From contig QVRM01002220.1 of the NCBI GenBank assembly GCA_003439945.1, positions 393,501 through 457,500 of the forward strand: a DNA stretch of 64,000 bases. The letters are read 5' to 3'. A model generated the notes under the pieces. It saw nothing but the letters and a program-made list of their open reading frames with translations, was not told the DNA's origin and did not search any database. Source of the DNA: Dermanyssus gallinae. Taxonomy: Eukaryota; Arthropoda; Arachnida; Mesostigmata; Dermanyssidae. Shown here in pieces: positions 36,928 to 49,130 of the stretch (its first letter is position 1; every line of letters starts with the position of its first letter). Made by a program: the position numbers and the translations under genes.

Positions 36928-38920
36928 GCTTATTTATTAAGAATACAAATGGAGCGACAATTGTCTCCCGAGAACGTGTTCACTGAATATATATATATAT
37001 ATATATTGAAAAGGTCGGTGGATTGTTAAAGTTAAACGTACTCAACGCGATCTCCAACAATAAGGGAATTCTTATCGTAAGAAAATCTGGTCAGGGATCG
37101 GTCGAAGTGAGACCCATTGGTAAACGCGATACGTGGTGCACGGCATCACCACCACTTTTGCACTGTGGTGGGTTTCTATGCCGTAACGCCCGCGAATGTC
37201 TGCATATGTTGTAGGGCAGCTTGCGAAAAGCACCACGCCATTAGTTGCACGGTGCAGCGCGTGTTGCTGACGTCTCTGGCTAAACTGAATGTTTAGTCTA
37301 ATCAAGTATATATATATGTGTGTGCGCAGATGTAATAACACTCCTGACAAAAGAGTTGTCCTCCATATTCGCCACCCCTTTGTATCTCTATAAATCTCGC
37401 AAACGGGTCTTCCCGTGTGCAACTCTCCACCGTGTCTCCCCTCTGTCTTTTCTCCTCCTTATCTCGAACTTGAGCCGTGCTGGTTGGCTTTGCCCCTACC
37501 AGGCCGGCGCGGAGTACGGCTTCTGTTATTAATGAACATGATAATTATACTTAGCGTCGTCCGGGCGAACCCCAGCCAAAGCCCGCTGTAAGGCCGAACG
37601 TATGATCCAAGTCGTCCTTCTATATAAACAGAGATGCTCCACATATGTTGTGGCAGAAGGCTTAGAGCTCACAACTCTGTCCGTACGCTGTGTACCGGTG
37701 GGATTGGAGCATGGCCATGTTGCCACACCGTAGAACGCCAAGCCTTCCTCATTTTTTAGGTCTGTCCTTGCTTAAACAGCCTGTTCCGCACTAAGTGACT
37801 GAACGAATTTCCTTCCTCTTTTTTTCTATTCTCTGCACCTCTGTAGCATGCACGTCTCTCTGCAAGAGCATGGCTAACTTGAACGCTAGGTAGAGCTTTA
37901 GGCGCGGCAGTAGTCAGTGTCAAATCCACCAGCGATGTTGATACGGATGCAAGCGAGTTTAACGCGGATAGCTAATAATATACGTCTCAACACATTCCAC
38001 GATGATGGGAGAGCAGACAACTTGTCAGCAAGGTCTCAGAATGCACGCGGTAGATTATTAAAAATGCTACCACTCACAACAGCGACAATATTATTATCTC
38101 GTTAGCAGGGAGTAAGAAAACAAGGCGTTCACTACCACTGTACAGAACCTATAACGAACCATTAGCAGCTTCTTACATCACCTCAAAGACCAGTCATTTT
38201 TGACAGGTGATAATAGTCGGCATTATGTTTGCCTTAGTTCGACATGCAAGCAGCGTCTATCTTTGAATAAGTTTATCCTCTGTTAACGTATCGTACAAAC
38301 TGAAGTTTATTGGTAGCAATGTGTTCCATGCAGTCGTGTCTTATAGCAATATTTGATACTAAAATACGGACAGGAGAGATTTACTGAAATACTATAACGA
38401 GGCTCTAGCAATGATTTTCTCGATTTGCCGCATTAAGTGTTTCTCTGACAAGCGTGTGTCGCAAAATGCGTACAAACCTAGGACAGGAATTAAAATTAGC
38501 GGCGGCTGTAGCATTGGGAACTGCAGCGAATTCGCACTATGCGAGCCCAGTAGGTGTCGATAAATCAAGTTAGAGCGCCTTCATCAAAATTGAACTTGAT
38601 TTAGCAACTTAAGATTTATCATTGTTTGCTTTGTTATGGGAGGACAGCCTCAGCAAAATAAAACACGTTGAAAGACTTCAACTAGGCCCAAGGAATTTGC
38701 CTTAAAGGGCGTTAAATAATATGTGAATCGTAAGTTCTCAGTTATTGGCATACACTCGTACCTCTTTTTTTAAAGCTCTGACAAACACATTTTAGACGCT
38801 CGTAATGGGCTAAGTTGCCTGTGGCACAATATCGTCTAAATGCATCTATCGTCATCGCGTTCTCGTACTGGAATTATATAGGCTTTTTCCAGCAGAGGTA
38901 TGTAGCAGTAGGGCTATGAC
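36883..38920. other. Unassigned DNA
   Basis: It begins with (TA)n at 36883-36923 and 36987-37006. Two stretches at about 37560-37740 are of higher GC. No gene or known element is recognised. Confidence 0.55.
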
Positions 38921-38924
38921 AACC

Positions 38925-39050
38925 ACGTCCAGCAAATTCAATCAGCACGACCGGGGCTCGAACTAGCGATTGCTTTGCTAACCGTGGTTGCCATGGCAAC
39001 GCCTCGTTTCGAACGGTACGTAAGCCGTCTAAGCCACCGCCACTACTCTT
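38925..39050 (-). mobile_element. tRNA-derived SINE remnant (third type)
   Basis: On the minus strand a tRNA-like head (GTGGCTTAGACGGCTTACG, A-box region) is followed by a good B box (AGTTCGAGCCCCGG, around 38955-38968). The body between them differs from families 1 and 2. The extent is uncertain. Confidence 0.55.
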
Positions 39051-41880
39051 TTAGAGTACATTTTATTTAAACTGTTGTTTAAATCAAATAAAGTGCGCTA
39101 AAAATAGAATGCGATTTTTAATTATCGTGCATCCACTCATAATGAAAATTGATGTAAGATCCTTCAGTTTTACTGCTGTGTTTCCTAAGCAAGGACAGTC
39201 GTTGAGCCACTCAGCATAGCGCTAGACTGAAAGCGCTAATGCTCGTTCCGTATCTTGTTTGATCTACTCGTTAGGAAGAACTTTTTCAGTGCCTGCACTG
39301 CTACCTCAATGGTGAAATCTGCTTTAGCGGGTGCTGCGTTGCTGCGGTGGCCTTAATCCGTGCTGGACAAAATGTTGTTACCGCCTGACAAATCGCGCAA
39401 CCCGCCACTAACATTTTGGCAAAATTGTCTGGTCCAAATTTCTCTAGCACGATGCTGACTTAGAGTACACTTTTGACAAATAATTAGGCAGCAAATTATT
39501 GGTATTTTAGAGGTTCTGTCTCTCACTGCTACTCAGATTATCTGTTACACTGCGAGCCAAACTATTTTTGGTGTGGCGCTCTGAACGCACTAGCAACAGG
39601 CTTCACCCTGATTACAGCCTTCCTGGTAGCCGAAATATGATTTATACTTTTCAAGCAACAGTAAAACTGCATTTCCGCATTAGTATGTAGAGAAAAGTTG
39701 TACTTATTCGAGTTATATTAGAAGGTGTTGAATTTTTTCGAGTTCTGTAGAGAAGGTGTTGTAGTTTTTTTACTTATCCTTGTAAACAGAACATTACAGA
39801 ATTTTGTGTAGGTTAAGCAGGTTCTAGACGAAGCGTCTTGGCTAGCGGTCAAGGCATGGTGCTCCCGGCGCTAAGGCAGTCCCGCACTTTGGCATTTATT
39901 AAAGTGTATATCTGCGGGAATGTGTAGTGCGCAACTTTTGCCTAAAATACGGACTCTGCCTCTGCCAACGATATCATTAAGGTTATTTATCACGAAACTT
40001 CTTGTTTATCTCATTAGGGTTGCCCTCGGGATTGTCGTAGACGTGGGCGTGATGGGCCTACTCTCCGTCCGTGCTGCTTTGTGGACAAGCTTGCTATTGG
40101 TAGCTGTGTCTTCCCCCAACTACTGTTTACTCTGTCCTAATTTTTTTCATTTTTGCTTCTAAAAAAAACTCAGTCGCTTTGGCTAAATTAAGGCGGTAAT
40201 CCGGATCACTTTCACGTTACCGCCTTTTTACCCTGGCCGAACAAGTGGAGGCACAGGGAATTAAAAAGTGGTTAGAGTAAACTGGTTAGAGTAAACTGGT
40301 TTTAGCCTCGCAGTCAGCATCTCCAGCGTAGTTAGTATATCTCATTCTACTTTATTAAAAACATTTCAGAGTTGCCTTTATCTGATATTCTCAGATAAAA
40401 AAATCAAATAGACTCGAAGAGTTACCCAAAGCTAAAAACGGCCGCTACCAGAATAATAACATGGTTTTAAAAAATCGAAAAAAAAACTTACGGCCCTGCG
40501 CCAAATAATGCTAGCAGAGATTTGGAAAACTCTATCCGCATCGAGGAGATTGTTACACGCGGTATTTCTAGATCATAAGACCGCCTTTGTTCTAGCGACA
40601 AAAAACAAAATTATAGAAACACTTGCTATGGAAGGAATTTTTTTATCGATTGCTAAAACTTTTGAAGACCACACATAAAGGGAGTACAATAAACATTAAC
40701 AAGGTGAGAGATAGTGGGTAACCATCGCAGTGACTCCGAGCAACGAACTCAGTCCATTGCTTTTTTGGTACTGTTACCGGTAAAGTCACCGGTGGCGTAA
40801 ACGGGTATGGCCACACGAGTGGGCAAGTACTCTTATGTACGCTGCATATGGCATTGTAATTTATAGCAAGATTGTATTTCGGGTAAAACAGGGATTAAAA
40901 ATACTATTTAATTATATGGACGAGATTGGGTTTAGCATTAACTGGCAAAATATAGTAGCAGTTAAGTTTCAAAGAGGTGGTCATTAGCTAAAACCGACGT
41001 TCTTCGAGCTATGGGTAATAGAGTCAATTTCGTAAATTAATTTGGGAGTCACCACAATGACCGAGAGCATCAATAAACCAAATGCAAAAAGCTCTTTTTA
41101 AGATTCAAGCAGAACCCATATAAACGTTTGGTCGGTTGCTTTATCACTCATATGGAATAAATTAGGCGAGGGAGATCTACAGTTATTGAACAGCGTTAAA
41201 CTTTTTCTCATGAAACGGGTTTTGGGTTAGTTGATTCTTGCAGGAAAAGAATACTTCATATCCCTGATGTCAAAGACAGACGATAACTGCGCCACCACAT
41301 TTGCTTCATCATTATTATTAAACCATGCTTCGTCCAGCTTAGAGTCTGTATACCTCACTGCACAATAACAGTAGCCTATCACTTAACGGCTAACTTTTAG
41401 AAACAGTCGCCATTAGATTCTTTGTTGCTTCTTCGCGCAATATTTTCAAGACAGAGACCCTTGCGCTGACTAAACGACTTGTGTTTTTGAAGACCACCAA
41501 CTTTAAATCATCGTTCAGCAAATTTGCATCCTTGGTCTCGTCAGCACAGTCGGTGTTAACAATGCAATTTGTAGAAATCAACTTCTGCAGACGGCACATC
41601 TACAAAAACTTCATCCACGGCTATCTGTCCGAAGCAGATGGCTGTGTTTGATTTCCGCCAGCTCTGTTTCTTAGAGGCCAACGCAGCTAAATTCGCTTCT
41701 CTGTTTTTCTATTCGGCGGTATTTTTGAGAGTACAACTCAAGCCTGTCCGATAGTGATTCCTTACAGAGAACCGAATTGGTCAACTGACTCAAAGCGATT
41801 GTGTGCAAGTACCTGACTAGTGATGACTAGAAACGACAGAGAGCGCAGAGATACTACTCAACAGTGAAGCAAAGCGTCAG
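39051..41880. other. Unassigned DNA
   Basis: No gene is recognised. A tRNA-A-box-like TGGCTAGCGGTCAAGGC occurs near 39840 without a B box. A 14-16 base tandem repeat (GTTAGAGTAAACTG) lies near 40270-40300. A 69-codon minus-strand frame (41390-41599) has no recognisable motif. Confidence 0.55.
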
Positions 41881-41882
41881 AT

Positions 41883-42047
41883 TTAATGTCCTCGGAATTG
41901 TTTAATGTCCTCGGAATTGTTTTTCACATTGCTTCATAGACGGACTCCCATAAATACAAATGTGCAACGGTAGGGCTCGAACCCGCGCACCTATGTGTTT
42001 ACTCCGGTTGCGAGGCGCAGACTTAAGCCACCACGCCACCGGGCTCG
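41883..42047 (-). mobile_element. tRNA-derived SINE, family 1, joined to family 2
   Basis: The minus strand matches the 2.37-kb SINE closely (CGAGCCCGGTGGCGTGGTGG head, B box at 41973-41983, TTATGGGAGTCCGTCTATGA). At its 3' end a 19-base segment (TTTAATGTCCTCGGAATTG on the plus strand) is tandemly duplicated. Its 5' edge abuts the family 2 body at 42047 without a gap, so on the minus strand the order is family 2 then family 1. Confidence 0.88.
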
Positions 42048-42236
42048 ACGTGTTGAGCTATCTAGGGTTCCCCAGCAGTGCTTGTGGCAGTTTGGCCGCT
42101 TGGTTTATCATCTGTTCTCAATGAGCATCGTTCAAAGAAGAAGTTCGCCATCGGGGATCGAACCGGCCACATTTTGGTAGATGACATTCATGACTAGCGC
42201 ACTAATCTCCTAGACCACGCCGCCACACAACAGTAA
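42047..42236 (-). mobile_element. tRNA-derived SINE, family 2
   Basis: Minus-strand head TGTGTGGCGGCGTGGTCTAG, then GATTAGTGCGCTAGTCATGA (A-box region) and a perfect B box GGTTCGATCCC (42154-42164). The body GCCACAAGCACTGCTGGGGA, ACCCTAGATAGCTCAACACG follows. The body is cut short at the junction with the family 1 SINE compared with the 33.5-kb copy. Confidence 0.85.
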
Positions 42237-42923
42237 CACAAAATCATCAAACTCAAACGGAGTTTACCGCACCCGATACGCTTGCGATATAAGCCGGTAG
42301 CAGACTGACATACGCACCTGACTAATCTGAGGTGCGACTGCATTGGTGACAATGACGAGAGAACATCTGCCTCTCCATTTTTGCTTACGAACTAAGACAT
42401 CACTGGCGCTTAGGTAAATTACACCGCCCTAGCTTAAGCACGACTGGCTAGCTTTTGCCAGATAGCTAGATCCGCGATCTATTTTATATGCTATCGTATA
42501 GATTACAGTGGATTATAGCAGAAGCAGCAGCAGCTACAACAAAAACAACAATATTGCGCCTATATTTTGTCGAAGCTAGACGCAATACACTAACAGAACA
42601 ACCACCTACTACGATGTTGATACAAGACGGCGCCGCCAGTAGGACGACACGGTAGCGGTCCAAGCACATCGGTCAACTGGTATTCCGACGACCAAGGAAC
42701 CGTCATCAGCCACAACATCGACGCCATCACCATCAACAACGCCACGACATGCCTTGGGCCTTGATGTCGTTAGCATGTGGCTAACGACATCAAGGCACAT
42801 TCAGCACCGCCGTTCTGTCGCGTCACGACCACAACATCGGTGTCATCAGAATCATCATCAGACCTCCTACGTATCTGTCACGGAGCAGCCCGACACAATA
42901 CCCGAGACAACCATCCATCAAAC
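42237..42923. other. Unassigned DNA
   Basis: Contains (CAA)n- and (CAT)n-like stretches and the hairpin at 42758-42796. No gene is recognised. Confidence 0.55.
42758..42796. repeat. Perfect 17-bp inverted repeat with 5-base loop
   Basis: GCCTTGATGTCGTTAGC (42758-42774), loop ATGTG, exact inverse 42780-42796. There is no T-run after it and no gene beside it, so a terminator role is not indicated. Confidence 0.95.
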
Positions 42924-43117
42924 TTTTTGGGCTGACTTTCAGCCAACATTAAATGTCCACGGAATCGCTTTCGCACTACTTTGTAAGACGGACTGCACAA
43001 GAGCACAAATATGCAAGGGGGGGGGGGGGCGGGGATCGAACCTGTGCACACCTCCATGTGTCTCATTTGCCCGCAAGGCGCACACAAGTGCACCTCGCCC
43101 GCCACCCCCGGACTCGA
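42924..43117 (-). mobile_element. tRNA-derived SINE, family 1 (diverged)
   Basis: The minus strand shows the family 1 head (CGAGTCCGGGGGTGGC), a perfect B box (GGTTCGATCCC, 43032-43042), a C13 run not seen in other copies, CAGTCCGTCTTAC and the tail GCTGAAAGTCAGCCCAAAAA. Confidence 0.82.
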
Positions 43118-44760
43118 GCAATCGACCAATCAGCGAAGAGGACCGGTGGAACATTCAAGTCAACCGAATACGCCAAACCCATCAATTAACTAATTATTAA
43201 ATGGCGCTCGAATATTAAACAAACACAACAAGGGTTGCCGTCCCGCTGAGTCTACATCTCCCAGTTTAGTCAGCGTAACATCACCGTTACAATGTTAAGA
43301 ACACAAAACTAACCAGAATACTAAAAACGCGACAAGCAGCATAAATAACAAATGCAAGGAAAACAACAAGGGCAGTAGGACCAATGCGATAAACAATTGC
43401 AAAAGTGATGGCAGCGGCAATAATAACAACACTAACAACAACGACCCACAAACTTGCCTTGGACCTGCACGAAGAACCTCCAGCCAGTCCAAACCCTTGC
43501 CAAAGTAGCGTAGGCGCGATGGTTGCGGCTTTTATCGCCACAACGTCATTGTCATCAGCCTCGTCGTTTCCTTGGAGTTGAGTCTTCCATCCTCCTAGCA
43601 AGGTTTGTACCGGTCTGAAGTGTTTACCCGTTGTACTCTTCGCCACTGTAGCCGTTACCTACATACGCTTAAGGAGGTCCTGATGATTCAGTTCGAACCG
43701 ATTTCTTCTATCCTCTTCATTGCTAGTGCCATTTTGATGCCATTCTGTCCTCATTCGTCGACTTGTTTCAGCCGAGGGCTGATCCGCCAAGCTATCTGAA
43801 GAACGCTGCTGGTGCAATTGTTGTTGCTGATATTTCTGTTGTTGCTATTGTTGTTTTCTTTGTGGCTGATATTTTCTGTTATTGCTATTGTTGTTGTTGT
43901 AGTTTCTGCTGCTGCTAGTGCTGCCGCTGTTGACGTCATTGCTGCGGGTTGAGGTCATAAGGTGGTGTATCTTCGAATGAGCGTAGAGCCGAGAGAAGGG
44001 CAGGGCGGGCTTGTTTGAATTGTAAAACAACATTCGTAGCCCCACGATAGCACTGTTAGATGGAACTGTTGACGGGGTGCAGCTGGGGGCATCTAGCAGC
44101 GGAGGCAGTGATAGCCGAAGCAGTGGTAGTAGTAGTAGAAGTACAGTCGAAAGGAAACGCGGCTGTGGCCGCCTCCAGCGTCTCGAATGGGGGGTACTCG
44201 ACGCCGTGAGGCGCCGCCGAGTTTCCCGCCCTGGCCTGATGATGGCGGCACCCTGCGCCGAGTGAGTGAGCTTGCGTAGCCTTGAGTGAGGTAGGTACTT
44301 CAACCCCCACTACCGTCGAACACCCCACCACCACCACCACCAGCGTCGTCTTCTGCCATCCACCCGTGGTGTAACATCTGGCCGCGGCCTCACCTTGCCT
44401 CACCACAGCGGCGGCGTTTTACCGCACGCAGCCGGTAGTCGCCGCGCCGGCTGCCAGCCGTCGGCGCTGTCGCTAACTTATCTAGCGCCCGCCTACATTC
44501 GCCACCGAATTCAGATTTCGGCTTCATTTTCTTGTGTAAGGCCTGGAAGGGGAGCCTATAGGCGACGGCGTTTTTGAGGCGTTTGCTGCCTCGAGTCGAC
44601 CTATTGTGGAGATCGTCCCCCGTGCCGTAGCGAGAAATTTCCATCGAGCCGCTGGAACTGCTAGCGCGCCCGACTAGATGAGAGAAAAACGGCTGGGTGG
44701 TGGCTCTGACGAAAGAAAATGCTTGAAATTTGCTGGGACAAAACACACACACATACAGAC
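43118..44760. other. GC-richer low-complexity block
   Basis: (AAC)n-like (43200-43450), (GTT)n-like (43800-43910) and (GTA/GCA)n stretches, with GC-rich DNA at 44.05-44.68 kb. Several frames on both strands are open but encode only biased composition. It may be a gene's upstream region, but this is not demonstrable. Confidence 0.45.
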
Positions 44761-44761
44761 A

Positions 44762-44802
<41 letters not shown>

Positions 44803-46530
44803 CGGTTTACCCGGGACAAAGTCTAATCAGGCGGCAGGAACGAGTTTTGCCGGTGGCCGTGATGAGGAAAGAAATAGACTGTTGTAGCGCTTGGTTCACT
44901 GTATGCTAAACCCATGTCGGTGGTAGGCTCACACATCTAACATTCCACTTTTTTAAACTCAAAATGCACCTGCCGTTTATGCTCGGGGAAGTGAGTGCTC
45001 AGTGTGTGGCAGCCAAAGCACAACGCAGCACAGCAATGAGATCCGCTTCATATGAGATTAGACGTGGAATATGACGAAAGCGAATTAATGCGTGGGCTCA
45101 GAGATGAGGGCAATTTGATCGACAAAGCAAGCTTGCGGCGTTATTTCTGTTGCGGTTGCCTCGGAGTTGACAGGTGTGCTACATCATCTGCACGGTAGAA
45201 CTGAAGTTGCCTCTCTATCAAACGTTTCGCAAGCAAGCCACTTTACGATGAACGCGCACATCAAAATTGTTTCTCCGCCTTCTCCGTGATATGCTGGCGT
45301 CTATGTATAGCTGCAGGCACCTCGCACATCTGAACGGACGTTCCGTCAACGCTATTTTTAGTTATCAAACTCATAAAAGCCACAATGGGGGATTCGTGAT
45401 GCTCTATTTCTTTTATTGAGACATACGTGCTTCCTGCATTTCGATCAATGCCGATTTTAGTCTCTTCGGCATTCACCTTATCTACATTGGAATTATTAAA
45501 ACCAATTTCAAGGGTGACCGACCGGCCCTGTACTTGATCACAGAGCAATGGCTTTGCCACTAAGCCACCTTGCTTGGCGATATATTTTAAATTTTGATGA
45601 GTAAAAAAGCTAGCGCCAAGGGCAGATGCTTTTTATTTGTATAAGCGCCTGTGATAACCTACATAGACAATAACTTGGCACTCAATGGCTAAAAGCATAT
45701 TTGTACACACAGTGTAATTTGCAGAAATATAAGAGGACTACAGCTGGGCTCTAGCAGAAACAAGGAAAACGTGCTTTTAGTTGAAAGAGGCACACTTATT
45801 TGAAATGTGGATGACAGCCCCTCCGACAAAAATCCGATTTTTTTAATTGTAATATAGCGTGTAGTGCAATGGTTTTAAACAAAAAATGCTCGGTTCAAAT
45901 GTTTTGTTTTAGGCACCAGTCCACCAACGCATCATGTGTGCTCTTCTTGGTTCTTCTTTTTCGCTAGCTCAGACCAAAATCAGGCGCAGAACTTATGTCG
46001 CAAACTCTTTACTGCTTGATTCATTTTGAAGGCTATATTGTGTTTTTGAGATCCAAAAATGGCTGAGCATTTCCCGGTCCACGCCACGTTGTGCAAACGC
46101 TGCACGTGTATTCTGTCGAATGAACATCGAAGCTCTCATCGAAAACTACTCAACATTGGTCACAGTCACAACGTTACAATTTATTGAGAGGTACTTCGAT
46201 ACTATTTTCTTAGCCGTAAATCTACTATAATGTTTTAGACTAGACGTTGTCTCTTAGCTATGTTGTGTCTACATGTTCTGCTACTTTTATATTTAATAAA
46301 AGTAAATATTTCTATACTGTGTATGCATAACAGCATTTAGGCACTGTATACCAACCCTAAAAAACTCTAAAGTGCCCCGTCATATTCTCATCTGTTTCGA
46401 TTATCCTTGCAAAGCAGCGTGTTTAATGTTGCGTGCATGAGCGGCTGCAGGAGTCCTGGGGCTAGAACCACCTTGAAAATTTTCCATCAGGAAGCACAAG
46501 CGTTAACTAAATGATAGTGGCTAGTATGCC
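44762..46530. other. Unassigned DNA with a tRNA-like remnant
   Basis: (TA)n at 44762-44801. At 45500-45575 the minus strand has a good A box (TGGCTTAGTGGC, 45557-45568) and, at tRNA spacing, a poor B-box relative, so this is probably a SINE relic. A 99-codon minus-strand frame that ends at 45261 overlaps it and is not supported. Confidence 0.5.
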
Positions 46531-46531
46531 G

Positions 46532-46567
46532 GTAAGTGTGGGCCACTGCTCGGAGGCCCGCTTGGCG

Positions 46568-46571
<4 letters not shown>
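46532..46571 (+). repeat. 40-base repeat left of the mariner
   Basis: GTAAGTGTGGGCCACTGCTC, then GGAGGCCCGCTTGGCGACAA. It is repeated with a few changes at 47961-48000, right of the mariner. Both copies run into (TA)n. Confidence 0.85.
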
Positions 46572-46599
<28 letters not shown>

Positions 46600-46602
<3 letters not shown>

Positions 46603-47885
46603 GTAGTTCAATAAGTTCTTAGAATGAAAACCGAGAATTTTCCAAATCATGTTTTTAAATTTTTCTTATTCGATATACTCCCCGAGAAGCTCAATACACT
46701 TTTCCCACCGAGATTTCAGAGCTTTCATACCTCTTGAGTAGAATTCCGCGTCGTTAGACTGAAAATAGGCATTGACAGAAGCCTTAACTTCTTCATTGCT
46801 GGAAAAACGCTTTCCACCGAAACTATTTTTCAAATGTCCGAAGAGGAAATAATCAGAGGGGGCCAGGTCTGGAGAATAGGAGGGTTGTTCAATAAGTTCG
46901 AACCTCAGTTGGGCCAGTTTTGCCGATGCTTGCCGGGACTTGTGTGCAGGAGCATTGCCCTGGTGAAACGGGACAACCTTCTTCTGCAAAGCGGGCCGTT
47001 TCACGATGAGTTCTTGCTAACGGCAGTCCAACAGTCTTGCATAATATTCTCCTGTGATCGTTTTACAGCTCTCAAGGTAGTCGACCAGCATTATTCTACG
47101 TTGGTCTTAAAAAACTGTAGCCATCACCTTTCCGGTCAATGCCGTTGTCCGCACCCTCTTCGGAGGTCCTTCATCAGGTGCACACCATTGGCAAGATGCT
47201 TCTTGGGTCTCGGGAGTGTAGTGATGAACCCAGCTTTCATCGACGGTCATGAATCTGCACCAAAAGTCCGACAGATTGTTCGACATCTTGGCCAAATTTC
47301 GCTGTAAAGCCAAAACAGGCGCGTCTTTTTGGCCTTGGTTGAGCAAATGCGGCAGCCATTTTGCTCTAAGCTCTTTCATCTTCAAGTTTTCGTGTAGGAT
47401 AAAATGCACACTGCCTAAACTAATCCCTAATGCCTCCGCTATTTCTTTAATGTTCAATCGCTTATCTGTGCCAAGAATTTCTCGCACTTTCTCTACGTTT
47501 TCCTCATCAGTTGCCGTTTTTTGGCCTCCTGGACGTAGTTCATCCTCGGTGCTCCTGCGACCTCTTTTTAACACATTAATCCAGTTGGAAACAGTGGCAA
47601 AACATGGCGCAGAGCCACTGTACGTCTCGTCTAACTCAATTTTACTTAAGTCGCACTCCAACCTTTGAAATAAAAATGCTTGATAACCACTCGAAACTTG
47701 TTTTTCTCCATTTTTAAAAATCACGCCGATACGTTGCACGGGAAAAGCTATCAAACGAAATCGCAACGGCCAATCACCATAATATATTGAGTGCTAGCAG
47801 TCGAAAAGTTGCAGTTCCTATTAGCGGTGAAAGCGTGCCAAAATTCGAATTCTAAAAAGCTCATTCTAAGAACTTATTGAACTAC

Positions 47886-47888
<3 letters not shown>
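46600..47888 (-). mobile_element. mariner transposon with perfect 28-bp TIRs
   Basis: The element is 1289 bases, the usual mariner size. The terminal inverted repeats at 46600-46627 and 47861-47888 are identical over 28 bases, beginning CAGGTAGTTCAATAAG. The target is TA within a (TA)n tract. It encodes a single transposase on the minus strand, now broken. Confidence 0.95.
46666..47766 (-). pseudogene. mariner transposase (DD34D), frameshifted, second Asp lost
   Basis: N-terminal part (to 47107): helix-turn-helix segments (FATVSNWINVLKRGRR, then IKEIAEALGISLGSVH), the linker RAKWLPHLL (WVPHEL-type motif) and the first catalytic Asp in MTVDESWVHHYTPE. A frameshift near 47100 and a TAG near 47019 follow. 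The C-terminal part (from 47004) has HQGNAPAHKS where mariner has HQDNAPAHKS: a GAC to GGC change at 46957-46959 removes the second catalytic Asp. The third Asp is present in YSPDLAPSDYFLFGHL, 34 residues on. The protein cannot be active, while the identical TIRs would still be recognised by a related transposase. Confidence 0.93.
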
Positions 47889-47939
<51 letters not shown>

Positions 47940-48060
47940 GTTTTGGAAACGCTAACGCACTAAGTGTGGGGCACCGCTCGGGGGACCACTTGGCGACAAT
48001 ATATATATATATATAAATATTTGGATATGTGAGGTTTGGAAACGCTAACGCACTATCGGT
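47889..48060. repeat. (TA)n tracts and repeated flanking motif
   Basis: (TA)n at 47889-47936, then GGAAACGCTAACGCACTA, the 40-base repeat copy (47961-48000), a second (TA)n, and GGAAACGCTAACGCACTA again near 48037. The arrangement is a partial tandem array next to the mariner. Confidence 0.8.
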
Positions 48061-48375
48061 ACTGGCAACCAGCATGACCTAGTGTGAGACTTTTACCCAC
48101 TAAAAACGTCAATCCTCCCCCCTCCCCTGTGGAGTTCGGAAATGTATAGCACTATCCATCATGTAACGACAATGCCTCATGTGGTTGTCCGTGCATAGTA
48201 ACACGTCGACTTTCCGCGGACCTGGACCAGAGCGGAGCAGGACGAGACCGTATGGTTAACATTTCCTGGGTGCGCCCAGGTGTAGAGTGTGCACCTGCGA
48301 CTTCCCAATTCTCGCCATATAGGCTTAAAATTGACCGCGGCTCGTGAGGACCTGGACTAACAAAAACGTAAGTGG

Positions 48376-48601
48376 CTACCTGCCCGACCCGTCATACCAA
48401 CGTCGGAGGCTCGGTTCAAACGACTGGGTCCAGTTCGGGCGGGGCCCACCATCGGCCCACGCCGGCGCCGCGTACATCGCCGATGACTCCGCGACAGTCG
48501 CTAGCAGCTGGCGAAGCTTGTCCGAGGCACCCATAAGATCAGTATCCAAGTTGACGCCCAGATACCTGAGGTGACGGTATACGCTGTCAATATGATAACA
48601 T
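48376..48601 (-). pseudogene. Non-LTR retrotransposon RT fragment (R1/Jockey-type)
   Basis: An open minus-strand frame reads RHLRYLGVNLDTDL, then ASDKLRQLLATVAES and SAMYAAPAWADG. The RYLGVxLD and YAAPxWA blocks are conserved in the segment after the RT catalytic motifs of R1/Jockey/LOA-type LINEs. It ends at a TAG near 48376; neither the palm nor the C-terminus is present nearby. The fragment at 60.6-61.15 kb could come from the same kind of element. Confidence 0.72.
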
Positions 48602-49130
48602 CACCTTGGTCGTCACGAGCAATCGTACCAGGACACTACGTTAGGTACTTTACTCTTCCCACTATCCTGGGTACTTTACGTTGCCTGAATGGCAAAGTAG
48701 CTATAGTGCCACTTAAATAGTGGTTTCCAGATAGCTCACTTCAGCGGGTGTAGAACAAACAACTTGTTTAACGTTTACAATATTTCCTAAAACGCAATAC
48801 AGCGTACAGGAACACTGTTTATCTTTCTGTCGAGAAAGCCGGGCGACCCCAGTAATTAAAAACGGAAGAGAGAATAGTTTCTTCGCTCACCATTATAAAG
48901 AAGTGCTGGTACATTCAAAATGTTGTGGCACAATATTATATGGGTAAATGATTTACCGTTTTTGCTTAGGCCATCTTCTTATATATGGATACTCGACGCA
49001 TATTGCACGCATGCGTCTACGAAGCAGTGCCAATTGCACACCGTTTAGTTTACCTTAGCTGAAAAGTGCGTTAGCTTAGCCGCAATTTGCTGCAATACGA
49101 CCTGGAACCGGCGTCTAGCTTGTGGCATGG

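Noticed and set aside
42758..42796. Rho-independent terminator
   Set aside because: No T run follows, there is no upstream gene, and the setting is eukaryotic.
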